Below, piece after piece: positions 31,476 through 39,884 of a stretch of DNA of 39,884 nucleotides. Below the pieces are notes generated by a model. The model had not been told where the DNA came from. It searched no databases and saw only the letters and a list, made by a program, of their open reading frames with translations. The DNA is from Candidatus Omnitrophota bacterium (GTDB taxonomy: Bacteria; Omnitrophota; Gorgyraeia; Zapsychrales; Fredricksoniimonadaceae), in NCBI GenBank assembly GCA_903901225.1, contig CAIUQE010000037.1:1-39884 (forward strand), written 5' to 3'. Within the stretch, counting starts at the first letter, position 1. Each line of letters opens with the position of its first letter. Position numbers and translations under genes: made by a program.

Positions 31476-33044
31476 CTACTTCTTGAGACCCTTCAAAAGT
31501 TTATACTCGACGCTGTCGACGAGGGCTTCCCAGCTGGCTTCAATGATGTTCTCGTGCACCCCGACCGTGGTCCAGGAACCGTGTTCGTCCTGTGACTCGA
31601 TCAGGACGCGAACTTTCGCCGCCGTGCCGTCCTTGGTGTCCAGCACGCGCACCTTGTAGTCGGTCAGGCGCATGTCCTTGAGCGAGGGGTAAGCCTCTGT
31701 CAGGGCATTGCGCAAGGCCGTGTCCAGCGCCTCGACCGGCCCCACACTGTCGGCGGAGCTGAAGCGGCGGACACCCTTGACATCAACATGGAGCGTCGCC
31801 TCGGCCCAGGCCTGGCCGTCGGCCGTTTTCTCCGTATGGACGCGGAACCCTTCAAGCTTGAAGAAGGCCTTGTGCTTTTTGAGGAACCTTTTTACAAAAA
31901 GCTCAAAAGACGCGTCCGCCCCTTCGAACTGGTAGCCCTGCAATTCTTTTTCCTGGAGGGCCTTGAGCATGGCCTTTGCCTCGTCGGAAGACTTGTCGAT
32001 CTTCACATTCAATTGTTCAGCCTTCATGATGAACGGCATTTTTCCGGCGAGTTCAGAAGTGATGAACCGGCGATGATTGCCGAAAAGCGCGGGATCGATA
32101 TGTTCGTACGCGGTCGCGTTCTTCAGGACCGCGTCGATATGCACGCCACCCTTGTGCGCGAACGCGGAATGACCGACGAAAGGATGGTTGTCCACCAAAG
32201 GCAGGTTCGCGACTTCGCTGATGTAATACGCCGTATCTTTCAGCTCTTTAAGTTTGTTCTCCGGGATAGTCTTGTAACCGAGCTTTGATGAAAGGATGCC
32301 GATGATGGTCGTCAGGTCCGCGTTGCCGCAGCGTTCGCCGAAACCGGTGAACGTCCCCTGCACCTGCACACAACCAGCGTCGATAGCGGCCAGCGCGTTG
32401 GCGACCGCGAGGTCCATGTCATTATGGGTATGGATGCCCAGCGGCGCCTGGACGGTTTCCTTCACTTCGGCAATGATGCCCGCGATCTCTTCGGGAAGGC
32501 TGCCGCCATTGGTGTCGCACAGCACAAGGATATCCGCTCCTGCCCCGGCCGCGGCGGCCAAGGTCTTCAAAGCGTAGGCGGGGTTGTTCTTGTACCCGTC
32601 AAAAAAATGCTCCGCGTCGTAGACGACCTCCCGCCCCTTCTTCTTGAGGAAGGCGACGGAATCACGGATGATCTCAAGGTTGTCCTCAAGCGTGGTCTTA
32701 AGGACATCGGTGACGTGCAGGTCCCAGGTCTTGCCAAAGATACAGACGACCGGCGTCCTGGCAGCGACGAGTTCCTTGTAATTGGGGTCCTTCGCCGCGG
32801 TCATGCCTTTGCGGCGCGTGGACGAAAAAGCCGCCAGCTTCGCGTGTTTCAGCGGGGCTTTTTGCATCAGCGTGAAAAATTCCTTGTCCTTCGGGTTGGA
32901 ACCAGGCCAACCTCCCTCAACGTAATGCACACCCGCCTCATCGAGCCTGCGGGCGATCTTCACCTTGTCGGCGACAGTAAAGGAAATGCCCTCGGCCTGC
33001 GAACCGTCCCTTAATGTTGTATCGTAAATAAATATCCGCGGCAC
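31476..33044 (-). CDS. cimA: (R)-citramalate synthase, CimA-type
   Basis: A 522-aa enzyme of the LeuA/HMGL-like family. The N-terminus is PRIFIYDTTLRDGSQAEG with the metal and catalytic residues of the TIM barrel, later GIHTHNDMDLAVAN carries metal-binding histidines, and a C-terminal regulatory domain (from about residue 390) resembles that of LeuA. The sequence fits the CimA type that condenses acetyl-CoA with pyruvate for isoleucine synthesis without threonine deaminase; 2-isopropylmalate synthase is the alternative. I chose GTG 33044, one base after the lysC stop, with GGGGAAA upstream. It lies between aspartate kinase and ValRS. Confidence 0.9.
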   Translation of the reverse strand: MPRIFIYDTTLRDGSQAEGISFTVADKVKIARRLDEAGVHYVEGGWPGSNPKDKEFFTLMQKAPLKHAKLAAFSSTRRKGMTAAKDPNYKELVAARTPVVCIFGKTWDLHVTDVLKTTLEDNLEIIRDSVAFLKKKGREVVYDAEHFFDGYKNNPAYALKTLAAAAGAGADILVLCDTNGGSLPEEIAGIIAEVKETVQAPLGIHTHNDMDLAVANALAAIDAGCVQVQGTFTGFGERCGNADLTTIIGILSSKLGYKTIPENKLKELKDTAYYISEVANLPLVDNHPFVGHSAFAHKGGVHIDAVLKNATAYEHIDPALFGNHRRFITSELAGKMPFIMKAEQLNVKIDKSSDEAKAMLKALQEKELQGYQFEGADASFELFVKRFLKKHKAFFKLEGFRVHTEKTADGQAWAEATLHVDVKGVRRFSSADSVGPVEALDTALRNALTEAYPSLKDMRLTDYKVRVLDTKDGTAAKVRVLIESQDEHGSWTTVGVHENIIEASWEALVDSVEYKLLKGLKK

Positions 33045-33045
33045 G

Positions 33046-34266
33046 TTATTTCCCCAGGTCGAAACTTTTGTGGAGCGACTTGACCGCTTCATCCGCCTTG
33101 TCGAGCGCGATGATGCAGGAAACGCTGATCTCGGACGTGGTGATCATGCTGATATTGATCCCGGCCTTCGCCAGGGTATTGAACATTTTCGCCGCGATCC
33201 CGTTATGGGAGCGCATGCCGGAACCAACGATGGAAACGCGCGCGACATTCTTGTCAAAAAGGATCTCCCCCGCGCCGATCTTTTGGGCCACGTCACCGGC
33301 AACCTTGACCGCTTTGGCGATATCCGCCTTGGGCACCGTGAATGAAATGTCGGTCTTGCGGGTATGGCTGACGTTCTGGACGATAACGTCCACATTGACG
33401 CCGGCCTCGGCGATGGCATTGAATATCTTCGCCGAGACGCCGGGCTGGTCGGGGACCGCGCAAATCGTGACCTTGGCCTCGTTCTTGCTGGACGTGACGC
33501 CTCTAACGGCGATATCTTCGATCTTCTGGGTCGACTTCACGATCATGGTACCTTCCTCCTTGGAGTAGCTGGAACGGACATGCAAAGGGATATTGAACCT
33601 TTTGGCGACCTCGATGGAACGCGCCTGCATGACCTGGGCGCCCAAAGAAGCCATCTCAAGCATTTCATCGAACGTGATCTCGGCAAGCTTCTTCGCTTCG
33701 GGAACAAGCCGCGGATCCGTCGTATAGATGCCGTTGACATCGGTATAGATCTCGCAGACGTCGGCATTGATCGCCTTCGCGAGCGCCACGGCCGAAAGAT
33801 CGGAACCGCCGCGCCCAAGCGTCGTGATCTCATTGTCCTTGGTCACGCCCTGGTAACCGGCCATGATGACGATCTTGCCCTCACTGAAAGCTTTCCTGAG
33901 CCGCTTGCCGTCAATAGACTGAACGCGGGCTTTCTGGTGGGTCGTGTCGGTGACAACGCCCGCCTGGTATCCGGTGAGCGCCACGGAATCAAAACCCAGT
34001 TCGCGCACAGCCATGGCCAGCAACGCGCAGCTGATCTGCTCGCCGGTGGACAGCAGGAGGTCCATTTCGCGATCTGCCGGGGCTTTCGTGATCTGGAACG
34101 CCAAAGTCTCAAGGTCGTCCGTGGTGTCCGCCATGGCGGAAACGACCACCGCGACGTCCGTGCCTTTGTTCTTGTAGGAAACGATGCGCTCGGCGACAGC
34201 CTTGATGCGCTCGACATTAGCGACCGATGAGCCGCCGTATTTCTGGACAATGACCCTCTTTTTCAT
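33046..34266 (-). CDS. lysC: Aspartate kinase
   Basis: A 406-aa kinase with the N-terminal VQKYGGSSVANVERI motif, the catalytic-domain FSEGKIVIMAGYQGV and TTLGRGGSDLSAVALA stretches, and two C-terminal ACT domains (from about residue 265; GVSAKIFNAIAEAGVNVDVIVQN and GIAAKMFNTLAKAGINISMITTSE). The ACT domains imply feedback control by lysine and/or threonine. The ATG overlaps the upstream mutase stop by 4 bp. It makes aspartyl phosphate, the first step toward homoserine, so it serves the hom and thrC enzymes of the same operon. Confidence 0.97.
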   Translation of the reverse strand: MKKRVIVQKYGGSSVANVERIKAVAERIVSYKNKGTDVAVVVSAMADTTDDLETLAFQITKAPADREMDLLLSTGEQISCALLAMAVRELGFDSVALTGYQAGVVTDTTHQKARVQSIDGKRLRKAFSEGKIVIMAGYQGVTKDNEITTLGRGGSDLSAVALAKAINADVCEIYTDVNGIYTTDPRLVPEAKKLAEITFDEMLEMASLGAQVMQARSIEVAKRFNIPLHVRSSYSKEEGTMIVKSTQKIEDIAVRGVTSSKNEAKVTICAVPDQPGVSAKIFNAIAEAGVNVDVIVQNVSHTRKTDISFTVPKADIAKAVKVAGDVAQKIGAGEILFDKNVARVSIVGSGMRSHNGIAAKMFNTLAKAGINISMITTSEISVSCIIALDKADEAVKSLHKSFDLGK

Positions 34267-35471
34267 AAATGCTCTACTTCTTCCCTTATAAAGAATTTTA
34301 TCATTTGCTCGCCGCTGTTGAACACGAGACCTGCCTGTGTCGCAAGGGCTTCATTGTACCTATCAAGGCGGTTTGGTTCAATACCTTTTCCATACATCAC
34401 AAAAGGCACGGGCGCGCGCGTATGCGTGCGTTTGGCGAGCGGTGTGGGATGGTCTGGCGAGACCAGGATGCGCGCGTCCGGGTTATGCTTTGCCCATTCA
34501 AGGACAGGACCCACAACATCCGTATCGAAACGTTCAACAGCCTCAACCTTGGCCTTGGCATCCCCGTTATGTCCCGCCTCGTCCGTGGCTTCAACGTGAA
34601 CAAAAACAAAATCATGGTCCCTGAGCGACGCGAGCGCGTATTCGGCCTTCCCCCTGAAATTCGTATCCAGATATCCGGTCACGCCGGGGACGGTGATGAC
34701 CTTCAATCCCGCCAGGCGCCCGATCCCGTTGACAAGATCCACCGCGGAGATCACGCTGCCCGTGACGGCGAATCGATCCATAAAAGGCTCGATCCGCGGA
34801 CGCTCGCCCTGCCCCCAGAACCATGTCATGTTCGCGGGGTACTTCCCGGCGCTGATACGCGCCTTGTTGACCGGATGTGCGTCAAGGATAGCTTTGGAGA
34901 GTTCCATCTGGTCCAAAAGGATACCCGCCTTGGGGCCTTTGGGCAGATACCCGACGAATTTTTGCCCGAGGATATCATGCGGGGCCGTGCAGGCGATCTT
35001 TTGAACATCGCCTGAACCGTCAGTATCGATGACGCAGATGTGGCGGTAACTTTTTCCGGTATGGTATGCCAAACCGGGCGCGTTGAGCTCACGTGCCAGG
35101 TCTTTCATGATAAGGGCGGCTTCATCGATGGAAATATGCCCCGCGCTGTAATCCAGCATCGCCCCATCCTGAACCGTCACAAGATTGCACCGGAACGCCA
35201 CCTGCCCCGCTTTCAGCTCAATCCCAAGATTCGCGGCTTCAAGGGGCGCACGGCCGGAAAGGGTCGACGGGTCATACCCCATAAGGGAAAGGTTGCCCAC
35301 GTCAGAACCGGGCGCCATCCCCCGCGGGATCGTGCGCACGAGCGCGGAATACCCCTGCCGCGCCAAAAAATCCATATTCGGAGTACGCGCGGCTTCAAGA
35401 GGCGTCTTGCCACCGAGTTCCTTCACCGGTTCGTCAGCAACGCCATCTGGGACAAGGATGATATATTTCAT
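34263..35471 (-). CDS. apgM: Cofactor-independent phosphoglycerate mutase, archaeal type
   Basis: A 402-aa metal-dependent mutase of the alkaline phosphatase superfamily. It starts [31 protein letters not shown], with the nucleophile region PGSDVGNLSLMGYD (about residues 52-65), and has later metal ligands in HVEATDEAGHNGD and SPDHPTPLAKRTHTRAPVPF. It interconverts 3- and 2-phosphoglycerate. Its place next to hom, thrC and lysC has led some to annotate such genes as putative homoserine kinase: the operon otherwise lacks a homoserine kinase (thrB) gene, which makes that alternative worth noting. The ATG overlaps the CoaB-like stop by 4 bp. Confidence 0.9.
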   Translation of the reverse strand: MKYIILVPDGVADEPVKELGGKTPLEAARTPNMDFLARQGYSALVRTIPRGMAPGSDVGNLSLMGYDPSTLSGRAPLEAANLGIELKAGQVAFRCNLVTVQDGAMLDYSAGHISIDEAALIMKDLARELNAPGLAYHTGKSYRHICVIDTDGSGDVQKIACTAPHDILGQKFVGYLPKGPKAGILLDQMELSKAILDAHPVNKARISAGKYPANMTWFWGQGERPRIEPFMDRFAVTGSVISAVDLVNGIGRLAGLKVITVPGVTGYLDTNFRGKAEYALASLRDHDFVFVHVEATDEAGHNGDAKAKVEAVERFDTDVVGPVLEWAKHNPDARILVSPDHPTPLAKRTHTRAPVPFVMYGKGIEPNRLDRYNEALATQAGLVFNSGEQMIKFFIREEVEHL

Positions 35472-36109
35472 GAACGTAAGTCGATCGTGTCGGTTAAAAC
35501 TGTCACAAGGGCCTTTTTCGTTAAACCATCGGGAGACAAACGACCACGCGGGCCGAAAAGACAGGCCTGATATTCCCCATCATGAGATACATTGGCCACG
35601 ACAAGGTCGCAGGCCGCTTGATCAAACAGCCCTTTAACATTGGCCGGGAAACGGCCGGAAAATTTACGTGCCGCGAGCTTGAACCCCACAAGAAAACTTC
35701 CGGGAGCGATCTTCTTGATCTTTTCGATCAGCTTCTTCGTCGGAACAAGTTTGAGCGTCAGTTCATTGCCGGAAAACATCTTACCGCGAAAAGCCCTGGA
35801 AGGCCTGAAATCAGGTACGGCGGCCGCGTGGATGACAATGTCATGGCCTTTGCGCAATTCCCGGACAAGGGCCTGGTCAAGCTCGTCATAAAAAAAGAAC
35901 TTTTTAAGGTCGATCGCTTCAGGCAGTGGCAGTCGGGATGTCGCCGCGGAACCTTCCAGGAGGGTGACGCAATATCCTTTGGCATGGAGCGCGCCGGCAA
36001 CCAGCCGCCCCATCTCTCCCGTGGAACGGTTGGTGATAACGCGCACGTCGTCGATGGCCACAGCCGCCGGGCCGCTGGTGACCAGGACGCGCCTGCCCTT
36101 ACAGCCCAA
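35468..36109 (-). CDS. coaB: Stand-alone phosphopantothenoylcysteine synthetase domain (CoaB-like)
   Basis: A 213-aa protein equal to the C-terminal half of Dfp/Coa[31 protein letters not shown] is the nucleotide-binding start, followed by [25 protein letters not shown] and LVGFKLA. The flavin decarboxylase half (CoaC) is absent, so either it is encoded elsewhere or this protein acts on another substrate. The start is a TTG that overlaps thrC by 11 bp; no ATG is available nearby. It lies inside the threonine operon, an unusual place for a coenzyme A gene but tightly coupled on both sides. Confidence 0.82.
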   Translation of the reverse strand: MGCKGRRVLVTSGPAAVAIDDVRVITNRSTGEMGRLVAGALHAKGYCVTLLEGSAATSRLPLPEAIDLKKFFFYDELDQALVRELRKGHDIVIHAAAVPDFRPSRAFRGKMFSGNELTLKLVPTKKLIEKIKKIAPGSFLVGFKLAARKFSGRFPANVKGLFDQAACDLVVANVSHDGEYQACLFGPRGRLSPDGLTKKALVTVLTDTIDLRS

Positions 36110-37151
36110 TTTCTTTGAGGATGGCGTTGATGTCTGCCTCGACCACGACGGGAGCGTGAACGCATTTCATCGCGTTCGCGGGGTCTTTCAACCCGTGTCC
36201 GGTCAGGGTGCAGACGACCGTCCCCCCCTGGGATTGTTTGAAATAACCCTGCGCGGCAAGTTTAAGGATACCCGCGACCGAAGCCGCTGACGCCGGTTCG
36301 CAAAACACGCCGTCACCGCTGGCCAAAAGCTGGTACGCCTTGAGTATCTCTTCATCTGTCACAAGATCGATCGTTCCCTTAGACCCATCGCGCGCCGCGA
36401 CGGCCTGTGTCCAGCTGGCCGGGTTGCCGATCTTGATCGCCGTGGCAATAGTTTCGGGATGCGCTATGATCTTGTTATGAACAATAGGCGCCGAACCGGC
36501 GGCCTGGAACCCCAGCATCCGGGGCAAAATCTTTGACTTCCCTTGCGCGTGGTATTCGTTATAGCCTTTCCAGTAAGCCGTAATATTACCGGCGTTACCC
36601 ACGGGAATAGCATGAAAAACAGGGGCATCGCCAAGATCATCAACGATCTCGAACGCGGCCGTTTTCTGCCCTTCGATACGGAAGGGATTAAGCGAATTTA
36701 CAAGCTCGATCGGGTGCTTGGATGTGACATCCTTGACCAGTTCCAGCGCGTCGTCAAAGTTACCCTTGATGGCTATGACCTGCGCCTGGTGGATCATGGC
36801 CTGTGCCAATTTTCCCATCGCGATATTGCCGTCAGGAATAAGCACACAGCACTTCATGCCGCAACGCGCCGCGTAAGCCGCGGCGGAGGCCGACGTATTG
36901 CCCGTCGAGGCGCACATGACAACCCTGGCGCCTTTTTCAGCGGCCTTGGAAATGGCCATGGTCATGCCACGGTCCTTGAAAGACCCCGTCGGATTAAGCC
37001 CTTCATATTTCAGGTAGACCTTGAGGCCGGTCATTTCGGACAGGCGGCAGGAATAGATGAGCGGGGTGTTGCCTTCACACAGAGAGACAACGGGTGTCTT
37101 GTCCGTAACAGGAAGGTATTTGCGGTAACGTTCGATCAAGCCCTTGTACAT
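36099..37151 (-). CDS. thrC: Threonine synthase
   Basis: A 350-aa PLP enzyme. The lysine that binds PLP is in [13 protein letters not shown] (about residue 60), the phosphate-binding loop is [13 protein letters not shown], with later elements [17 protein letters not shown] and [11 protein letters not shown]. The length matches the short bacterial type. It converts O-phosphohomoserine to threonine, the last step after hom and a homoserine kinase activity. Its ATG shares one base with the hom stop (TAATG). Confidence 0.97.
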   Translation of the reverse strand: MYKGLIERYRKYLPVTDKTPVVSLCEGNTPLIYSCRLSEMTGLKVYLKYEGLNPTGSFKDRGMTMAISKAAEKGARVVMCASTGNTSASAAAYAARCGMKCCVLIPDGNIAMGKLAQAMIHQAQVIAIKGNFDDALELVKDVTSKHPIELVNSLNPFRIEGQKTAAFEIVDDLGDAPVFHAIPVGNAGNITAYWKGYNEYHAQGKSKILPRMLGFQAAGSAPIVHNKIIAHPETIATAIKIGNPASWTQAVAARDGSKGTIDLVTDEEILKAYQLLASGDGVFCEPASAASVAGILKLAAQGYFKQSQGGTVVCTLTGHGLKDPANAMKCVHAPVVVEADINAILKEIGL

Positions 37152-38446
37152 TACAACGGCTCCATGCGGATGGCCACAGGCTTGGCCTTGACGGAACCGA
37201 GCTTGACGATCTTTTCAAGGGCCTTGCGCACATCGACCTCTTTGGCGGTATGGGTCAGCATGACCAGGGGCACGACATTGTTCTTGCTCATGGTCTTTTG
37301 CGTGAGCGAGGCAATGCTGATGCCGTAAGCGCCGAGGATGCCCGTGATCCTGGAAAGGACGCCGGGCCGGTCAATGATCATGAGGCGGATGTAAAATTCT
37401 GTCTCTATCTTATCCATGGACAGGAGCTTTAACGAACGGAGTTCTTCAGGCGCGTCACCGATCCACGTGCGGTCCGCGTCGGCGTTGTCGATCCCGGCGT
37501 TGATCAGGTCGCTCAGCACGCCAGATGCCGCGGCCATTTGACCTGCCCCCTGCCCGACCAAAAGAAGGTCGCCCAGGATGTCCGCTTCGAGCTGGACAGC
37601 GTTATAAACCCCTTTGACGGCCGCGAGAGGATGCTTTTTTGAAATCAGGGTCGGATGGACACGCGCCTCGACGCCGTTGCCTTTCTGTTTGGCAATGGCC
37701 AGGAGCTTTATCGTCAGGCCCATTTCCTCGGCATATTTGAGGTCTTCGGGCGCGATATGGGTTATCCCCTCGGTGTAAATATCAGACGCTTTGATGAATT
37801 TCCCCATGGCCAGCATCACCAGGACGGCCAGTTTATGCGCCGAATCCTTCCCGTTGATATCTAGCGACGGGTCAGCTTCGGCGTAGCCCTTGGCCTGGGC
37901 CAGTTTAACTGCCTCATCAAAGGCAATGCCGTTGGTTTCCATCTCGCTGAGAATATAATTGCAAGTGCCGTTAACGATCCCGTGAAGACCGGAGTACTGG
38001 TTGCCCGCGATGCCTTCGGTCAGTGTCTTGACGACAGGCACGCCGGCCAGGACAGTTGTTTCAAAATAAATACTGCGGGAAACTTTATGCGCCAGGCGAA
38101 AAAGCTCCTGGCCAAAGGTGGAGATAACGGCCTTGTTCGCGGTAACAACGTGTTTCCCGTTCTGCAAGGAGCCCTTGATGATCTCAAGGGCCGGATGATG
38201 GCCGCCGATAAGTTCGATCACCACGTCGATCTCAGGATCACGGATCAGTTCATTGAAATCATGTGTTGTGTGGACTTTTCCGATACTGGCGAGGAATTTC
38301 TTGTCGATCTTCAGGTCGCACAACGTTTTCAGGCGAAGATCGACATTATACCTGGCACGGATAAAAGCCTGCCTGGACCTGATAAGACGCGCCACGCCTT
38401 TGCCCACCGTCCCGCAGCCAATAAGCCCGAGGGTCAATCGTTTCAT
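37151..38446 (-). CDS. hom: Homoserine dehydrogenase
   Basis: A 431-aa NAD(P)-dependent enzyme with the N-terminal [15 protein letters not shown] dinucleotide site, the conserved [15 protein letters not shown] stretch, catalytic residues in [22 protein letters not shown], and a C-terminal ACT domain (about residues 350-425) for threonine feedback. It overlaps the PilZ gene by 4 bp (ATGA) upstream and thrC by 1 bp downstream. It makes homoserine from aspartate semialdehyde; the semialdehyde dehydrogenase (asd) is not in this window. Confidence 0.97.
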   Translation of the reverse strand: MKRLTLGLIGCGTVGKGVARLIRSRQAFIRARYNVDLRLKTLCDLKIDKKFLASIGKVHTTHDFNELIRDPEIDVVIELIGGHHPALEIIKGSLQNGKHVVTANKAVISTFGQELFRLAHKVSRSIYFETTVLAGVPVVKTLTEGIAGNQYSGLHGIVNGTCNYILSEMETNGIAFDEAVKLAQAKGYAEADPSLDINGKDSAHKLAVLVMLAMGKFIKASDIYTEGITHIAPEDLKYAEEMGLTIKLLAIAKQKGNGVEARVHPTLISKKHPLAAVKGVYNAVQLEADILGDLLLVGQGAGQMAAASGVLSDLINAGIDNADADRTWIGDAPEELRSLKLLSMDKIETEFYIRLMIIDRPGVLSRITGILGAYGISIASLTQKTMSKNNVVPLVMLTHTAKEVDVRKALEKIVKLGSVKAKPVAIRMEPL

Positions 38447-38826
38447 TGCTGGTCAACGTTGTTAAGGTTGTATTTTTCGATCTTGTCCAGGATAACCATG
38501 GCATCAGGATTAAGATTGTCAAATTTGAGGCGGTTCGCGTAAACAAGCCCCTTGACGACCTCCTTGCTGCTAAGGACCTTTCCCTCAAGGAAGATCGTGC
38601 CTACCACATAGGGGGTACGCAATTCGATCGAGAGGACGTCCCCTGGCGTGATGGCCATGGTCGACGTAAAACAAATCCCGCCCTTGCTGATATTCTCGAT
38701 CTGCGACATCTCGAACTTAAGGGAAGGATTGGCCTTGATGTAAAAACGGATGATGTAATTCTTTTTGATGCGGACGAACTGCCTGCGTTCGGATGGCTCA
38801 ATGTCACGTCTTTTCTCAAGTGTCAT
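38443..38826 (-). CDS. PilZ-domain protein
   Basis: A 127-aa single PilZ domain with both c-di-GMP motifs: RRQFVR (R14-R19, the RRxxxR motif) and ENISKGG (N45-x-S47-x-G49-G50). It probably binds cyclic di-GMP. GGGGAGG lies 6 nt before the ATG. It is the first gene of the biosynthetic operon and overlaps hom by 4 bp, so signalling and threonine genes share one transcript. No effector domain is fused to it. Confidence 0.9.
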   Translation of the reverse strand: MTLEKRRDIEPSERRQFVRIKKNYIIRFYIKANPSLKFEMSQIENISKGGICFTSTMAITPGDVLSIELRTPYVVGTIFLEGKVLSSKEVVKGLVYANRLKFDNLNPDAMVILDKIEKYNLNNVDQQ

Positions 38827-38864
38827 GTACGGCCTCCCCAGGGAACGTCAGAACGATAAAAAAA

Positions 38865-38938
38865 TCGGAGCGGTGAGATTTGAACCCACGACCTCTTGAA
38901 CCCCATTCAAGTGCGCTAGCCAGCTGCGCTACGCCCCG
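38865..38938 (-). tRNA. tRNA-Pro (GGG)
   Basis: A 74-nt cloverleaf without encoded CCA. Acceptor CGGGGCG pairs with CGCTCCG, D-stem GCGC/GCGC, anticodon stem CTTGA/TCAAG with loop ATGGGGT (anticodon GGG), T-arm GTGGG-TTCAAAT-CTCAC, discriminator A. A run of T follows the 3' end at once. It lies 38 bp before the PilZ gene start. Confidence 0.96.
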
Positions 38939-38969
38939 GTTGAAAACAATCCAAAAGAAATAGGCATAC

Positions 38970-38997
38970 ATTATACAAAAAAGACGCCGGTTGGAAA
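38970..38997 (-). promoter_or_regulatory. Promoter of tRNA-Pro
   Basis: Minus strand TTTCCA (38997-38992), 16-nt spacer, TATAAT (38975-38970). The start point would be near 38963, about 25 nt before the tRNA. The -10 is a perfect match; the -35 matches four of six. Confidence 0.6.
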
Positions 38998-39010
38998 GGA
39001 AAAAAACCGG
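38981..39010 (-). terminator. Possible terminator of the TPR gene
   Basis: Minus strand CCGGTT (39010-39005) pairs with AACCGG (38992-38987) around a 12-nt T/C-rich loop and is followed by CGTCTTTTTT. It overlaps the -35 of the tRNA-Pro promoter. The stem is short, so this is moderate evidence only. Confidence 0.45.
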
Positions 39011-39032
39011 TTTATTAAAAAAGATACCCTGT

Positions 39033-39884
39033 TCAAAGAAATTTCAGGCCAAGCCGCCGCGCATAAGGGAACCCATCTTCCTGCGCGGATCGAAGTGACG
39101 CGGCGATCGCCAACAGTTTCTCGGACTCGTCAGCCTTGCCCATGGCCTTTAGTATATCGCCGGAAAAACGATAAACCAGAGGATTTCTTGATTTTAAATT
39201 AATGCATTCACTGAGCAGAGACAAAGCCTGTGGCAATTGATTCAACGAGATGCTCGCGGCCCCCGCGTAGAAATACAAAGGTTCGCGGTCCTGAGGCGGC
39301 ACCTTATCCAGCGCATAGAGGGCGGCGTCCCTGGCTTTTTCATGGTCTTTGGCATAGTAATAAGCCGCTGCCCGCAATACCAGGACATTTTCTTTGGCCT
39401 TGAGGATATCACGCCCGATATCCACGTCCGCCTCCGTTGAGGCCAGTATTTGCCTGTACAACACGGAGGTATGCATCACTTGCAAGACGCGTTCCGGTGG
39501 AAGGACCAGCGCTCTTTCCAGATAACGTATGGACAACGACATATCGCCCCGCTCAAACGCCAGTACACCGGCGTTATACACATTCCAGAAAAGAAAGGGG
39601 TCCTGCTCAGCCGAACGCTGTATCCTGTCCCAGGCCGTCCTTCCCTTATCCCCTGTGTAATATTCAGCGATGCCCAGGAACATCCTGGAAATATCCTCAT
39701 TGGGCATATATTTGACAACAAGACCGAAGTACTTCTGGAGCAGTCGCCAATCAATATTTCCCGTAGAGGTTTCTCCTTTTGCAAGCAGGACAAGCTGTGA
39801 CAAAGAATCAGGACGGGCATCATTCAGGCGGCGCATCTTCGTGCGCGTGTCAATGAGTTTGAAATCAACGACACAGATCGTGAT
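39033..39884 (-). CDS. TPR-repeat protein, 5' end beyond the window
   Basis: At least 267 aa of helical tetratricopeptide-like repeats, for example AFERGDMSLSIRYLERALVLPP and LNQLPQALSLLSECINLKSRNP. The reading frame stays open to the window edge upstream of the first ATG (39836) with coding-like sequence, so the true start is probably outside. No enzymatic domain is visible. A hydrophobic patch (ITICVV) at the very edge may be the end of a membrane segment. It is separated from tRNA-Pro by a possible terminator, so it belongs to a different transcript. Confidence 0.75.
   Translation of the reverse strand: MTICVVDFKLIDTRTKMRRLNDARPDSLSQLVLLAKGETSTGNIDWRLLQKYFGLVVKYMPNEDISRMFLGIAEYYTGDKGRTAWDRIQRSAEQDPFLFWNVYNAGVLAFERGDMSLSIRYLERALVLPPERVLQVMHTSVLYRQILASTEADVDIGRDILKAKENVLVLRAAAYYYAKDHEKARDAALYALDKVPPQDREPLYFYAGAASISLNQLPQALSLLSECINLKSRNPLVYRFSGDILKAMGKADESEKLLAIAASLRSAQEDGFPYARRLGLKFL

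Noticed and set aside
30144..31595. Long plus-strand ORF opposite valS, and a similar one at 25303-26397 opposite dnaX
   Set aside because: Composition-driven antisense frames; the minus strand encodes complete, motif-verified proteins.

Overview
The window is bacterial chromosome with nearly all genes on the minus strand. Gene content (hom-thrC-coaB-apgM-lysC-cimA-valS-tex-dnaX-recR in one run, a CoA-disulfide reductase/rhodanese fusion, organoarsenical-type permeases, two UPF0251/DUF134 regulators) and short palindromic dispersed repeats suggest an uncultured anaerobe of the Omnitrophota or a similar deep lineage. That placement is inference from layout, not a measured phylogeny.

Region 1 (1-7,600) is an AT-rich defence island. 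A four-gene operon, each gene overlapping or nearly touching the next, reads OLD-family nuclease (GajA-like), UvrD-like helicase (GajB-like), a three-Cys/one-His zinc-finger-like protein and a glycine-zipper protein. It looks like a Gabija system with two extra genes. Behind it sits a type II restriction-modification pair read from one promoter, with a palindrome filling the space between -35 and -10.

Region 2 (7,950-19,910) is a redox/metalloid region of two operons. Each starts with a DUF134 regulator and a sigma70-type promoter whose -10 and start point are covered by a 20-bp palindrome; the two palindromes resemble each other. Operon A: DUF134, ArsP-like permease, CxxC thioredoxin-like protein, ArsF-like and ArsG-like proteins. 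Operon B: DUF134, NifX-like protein, metallo-hydrolase, lgt, thioredoxin, a 51-aa DUF6132-type protein, CoA-disulfide reductase-rhodanese, P-type ATPase, methyltransferase, YeiH-type transporter, LysE-type exporter.

Region 3 (20,050-24,030) is the mobile region. A DUF2924 gene and a large serine recombinase (plus strand) are bracketed by two unrelated inverted repeats with the same geometry (10-11 bp arms, 31-bp spacer). Next to them a tRNA-Asn locus has been remodelled. A consensus promoter is followed by a 5'-half tRNA-Asn copy, a small GIY-YIG nuclease gene whose stop codon lies inside a second 5'-half copy, what looks like the decayed 3' end of another GIY-YIG gene, and finally the intact tRNA-Asn. 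Both half copies break at the start of the anticodon loop and carry the same 20-bp palindrome at the same D-arm position. I regard this as the most likely undescribed system here. A hairpin-rich MITE-like repeat follows.

Region 4 (24,090-39,884) is a GC-richer core region: tRNA-Pro, then an apparent 14-kb operon running PilZ protein, homoserine dehydrogenase, threonine synthase, a CoaB-only protein, phosphoglycerate mutase, aspartate kinase, citramalate synthase, ValRS, a small exported protein, Tex, DnaX (without its zinc cysteines) and RecR. A TPR gene runs off the right edge.
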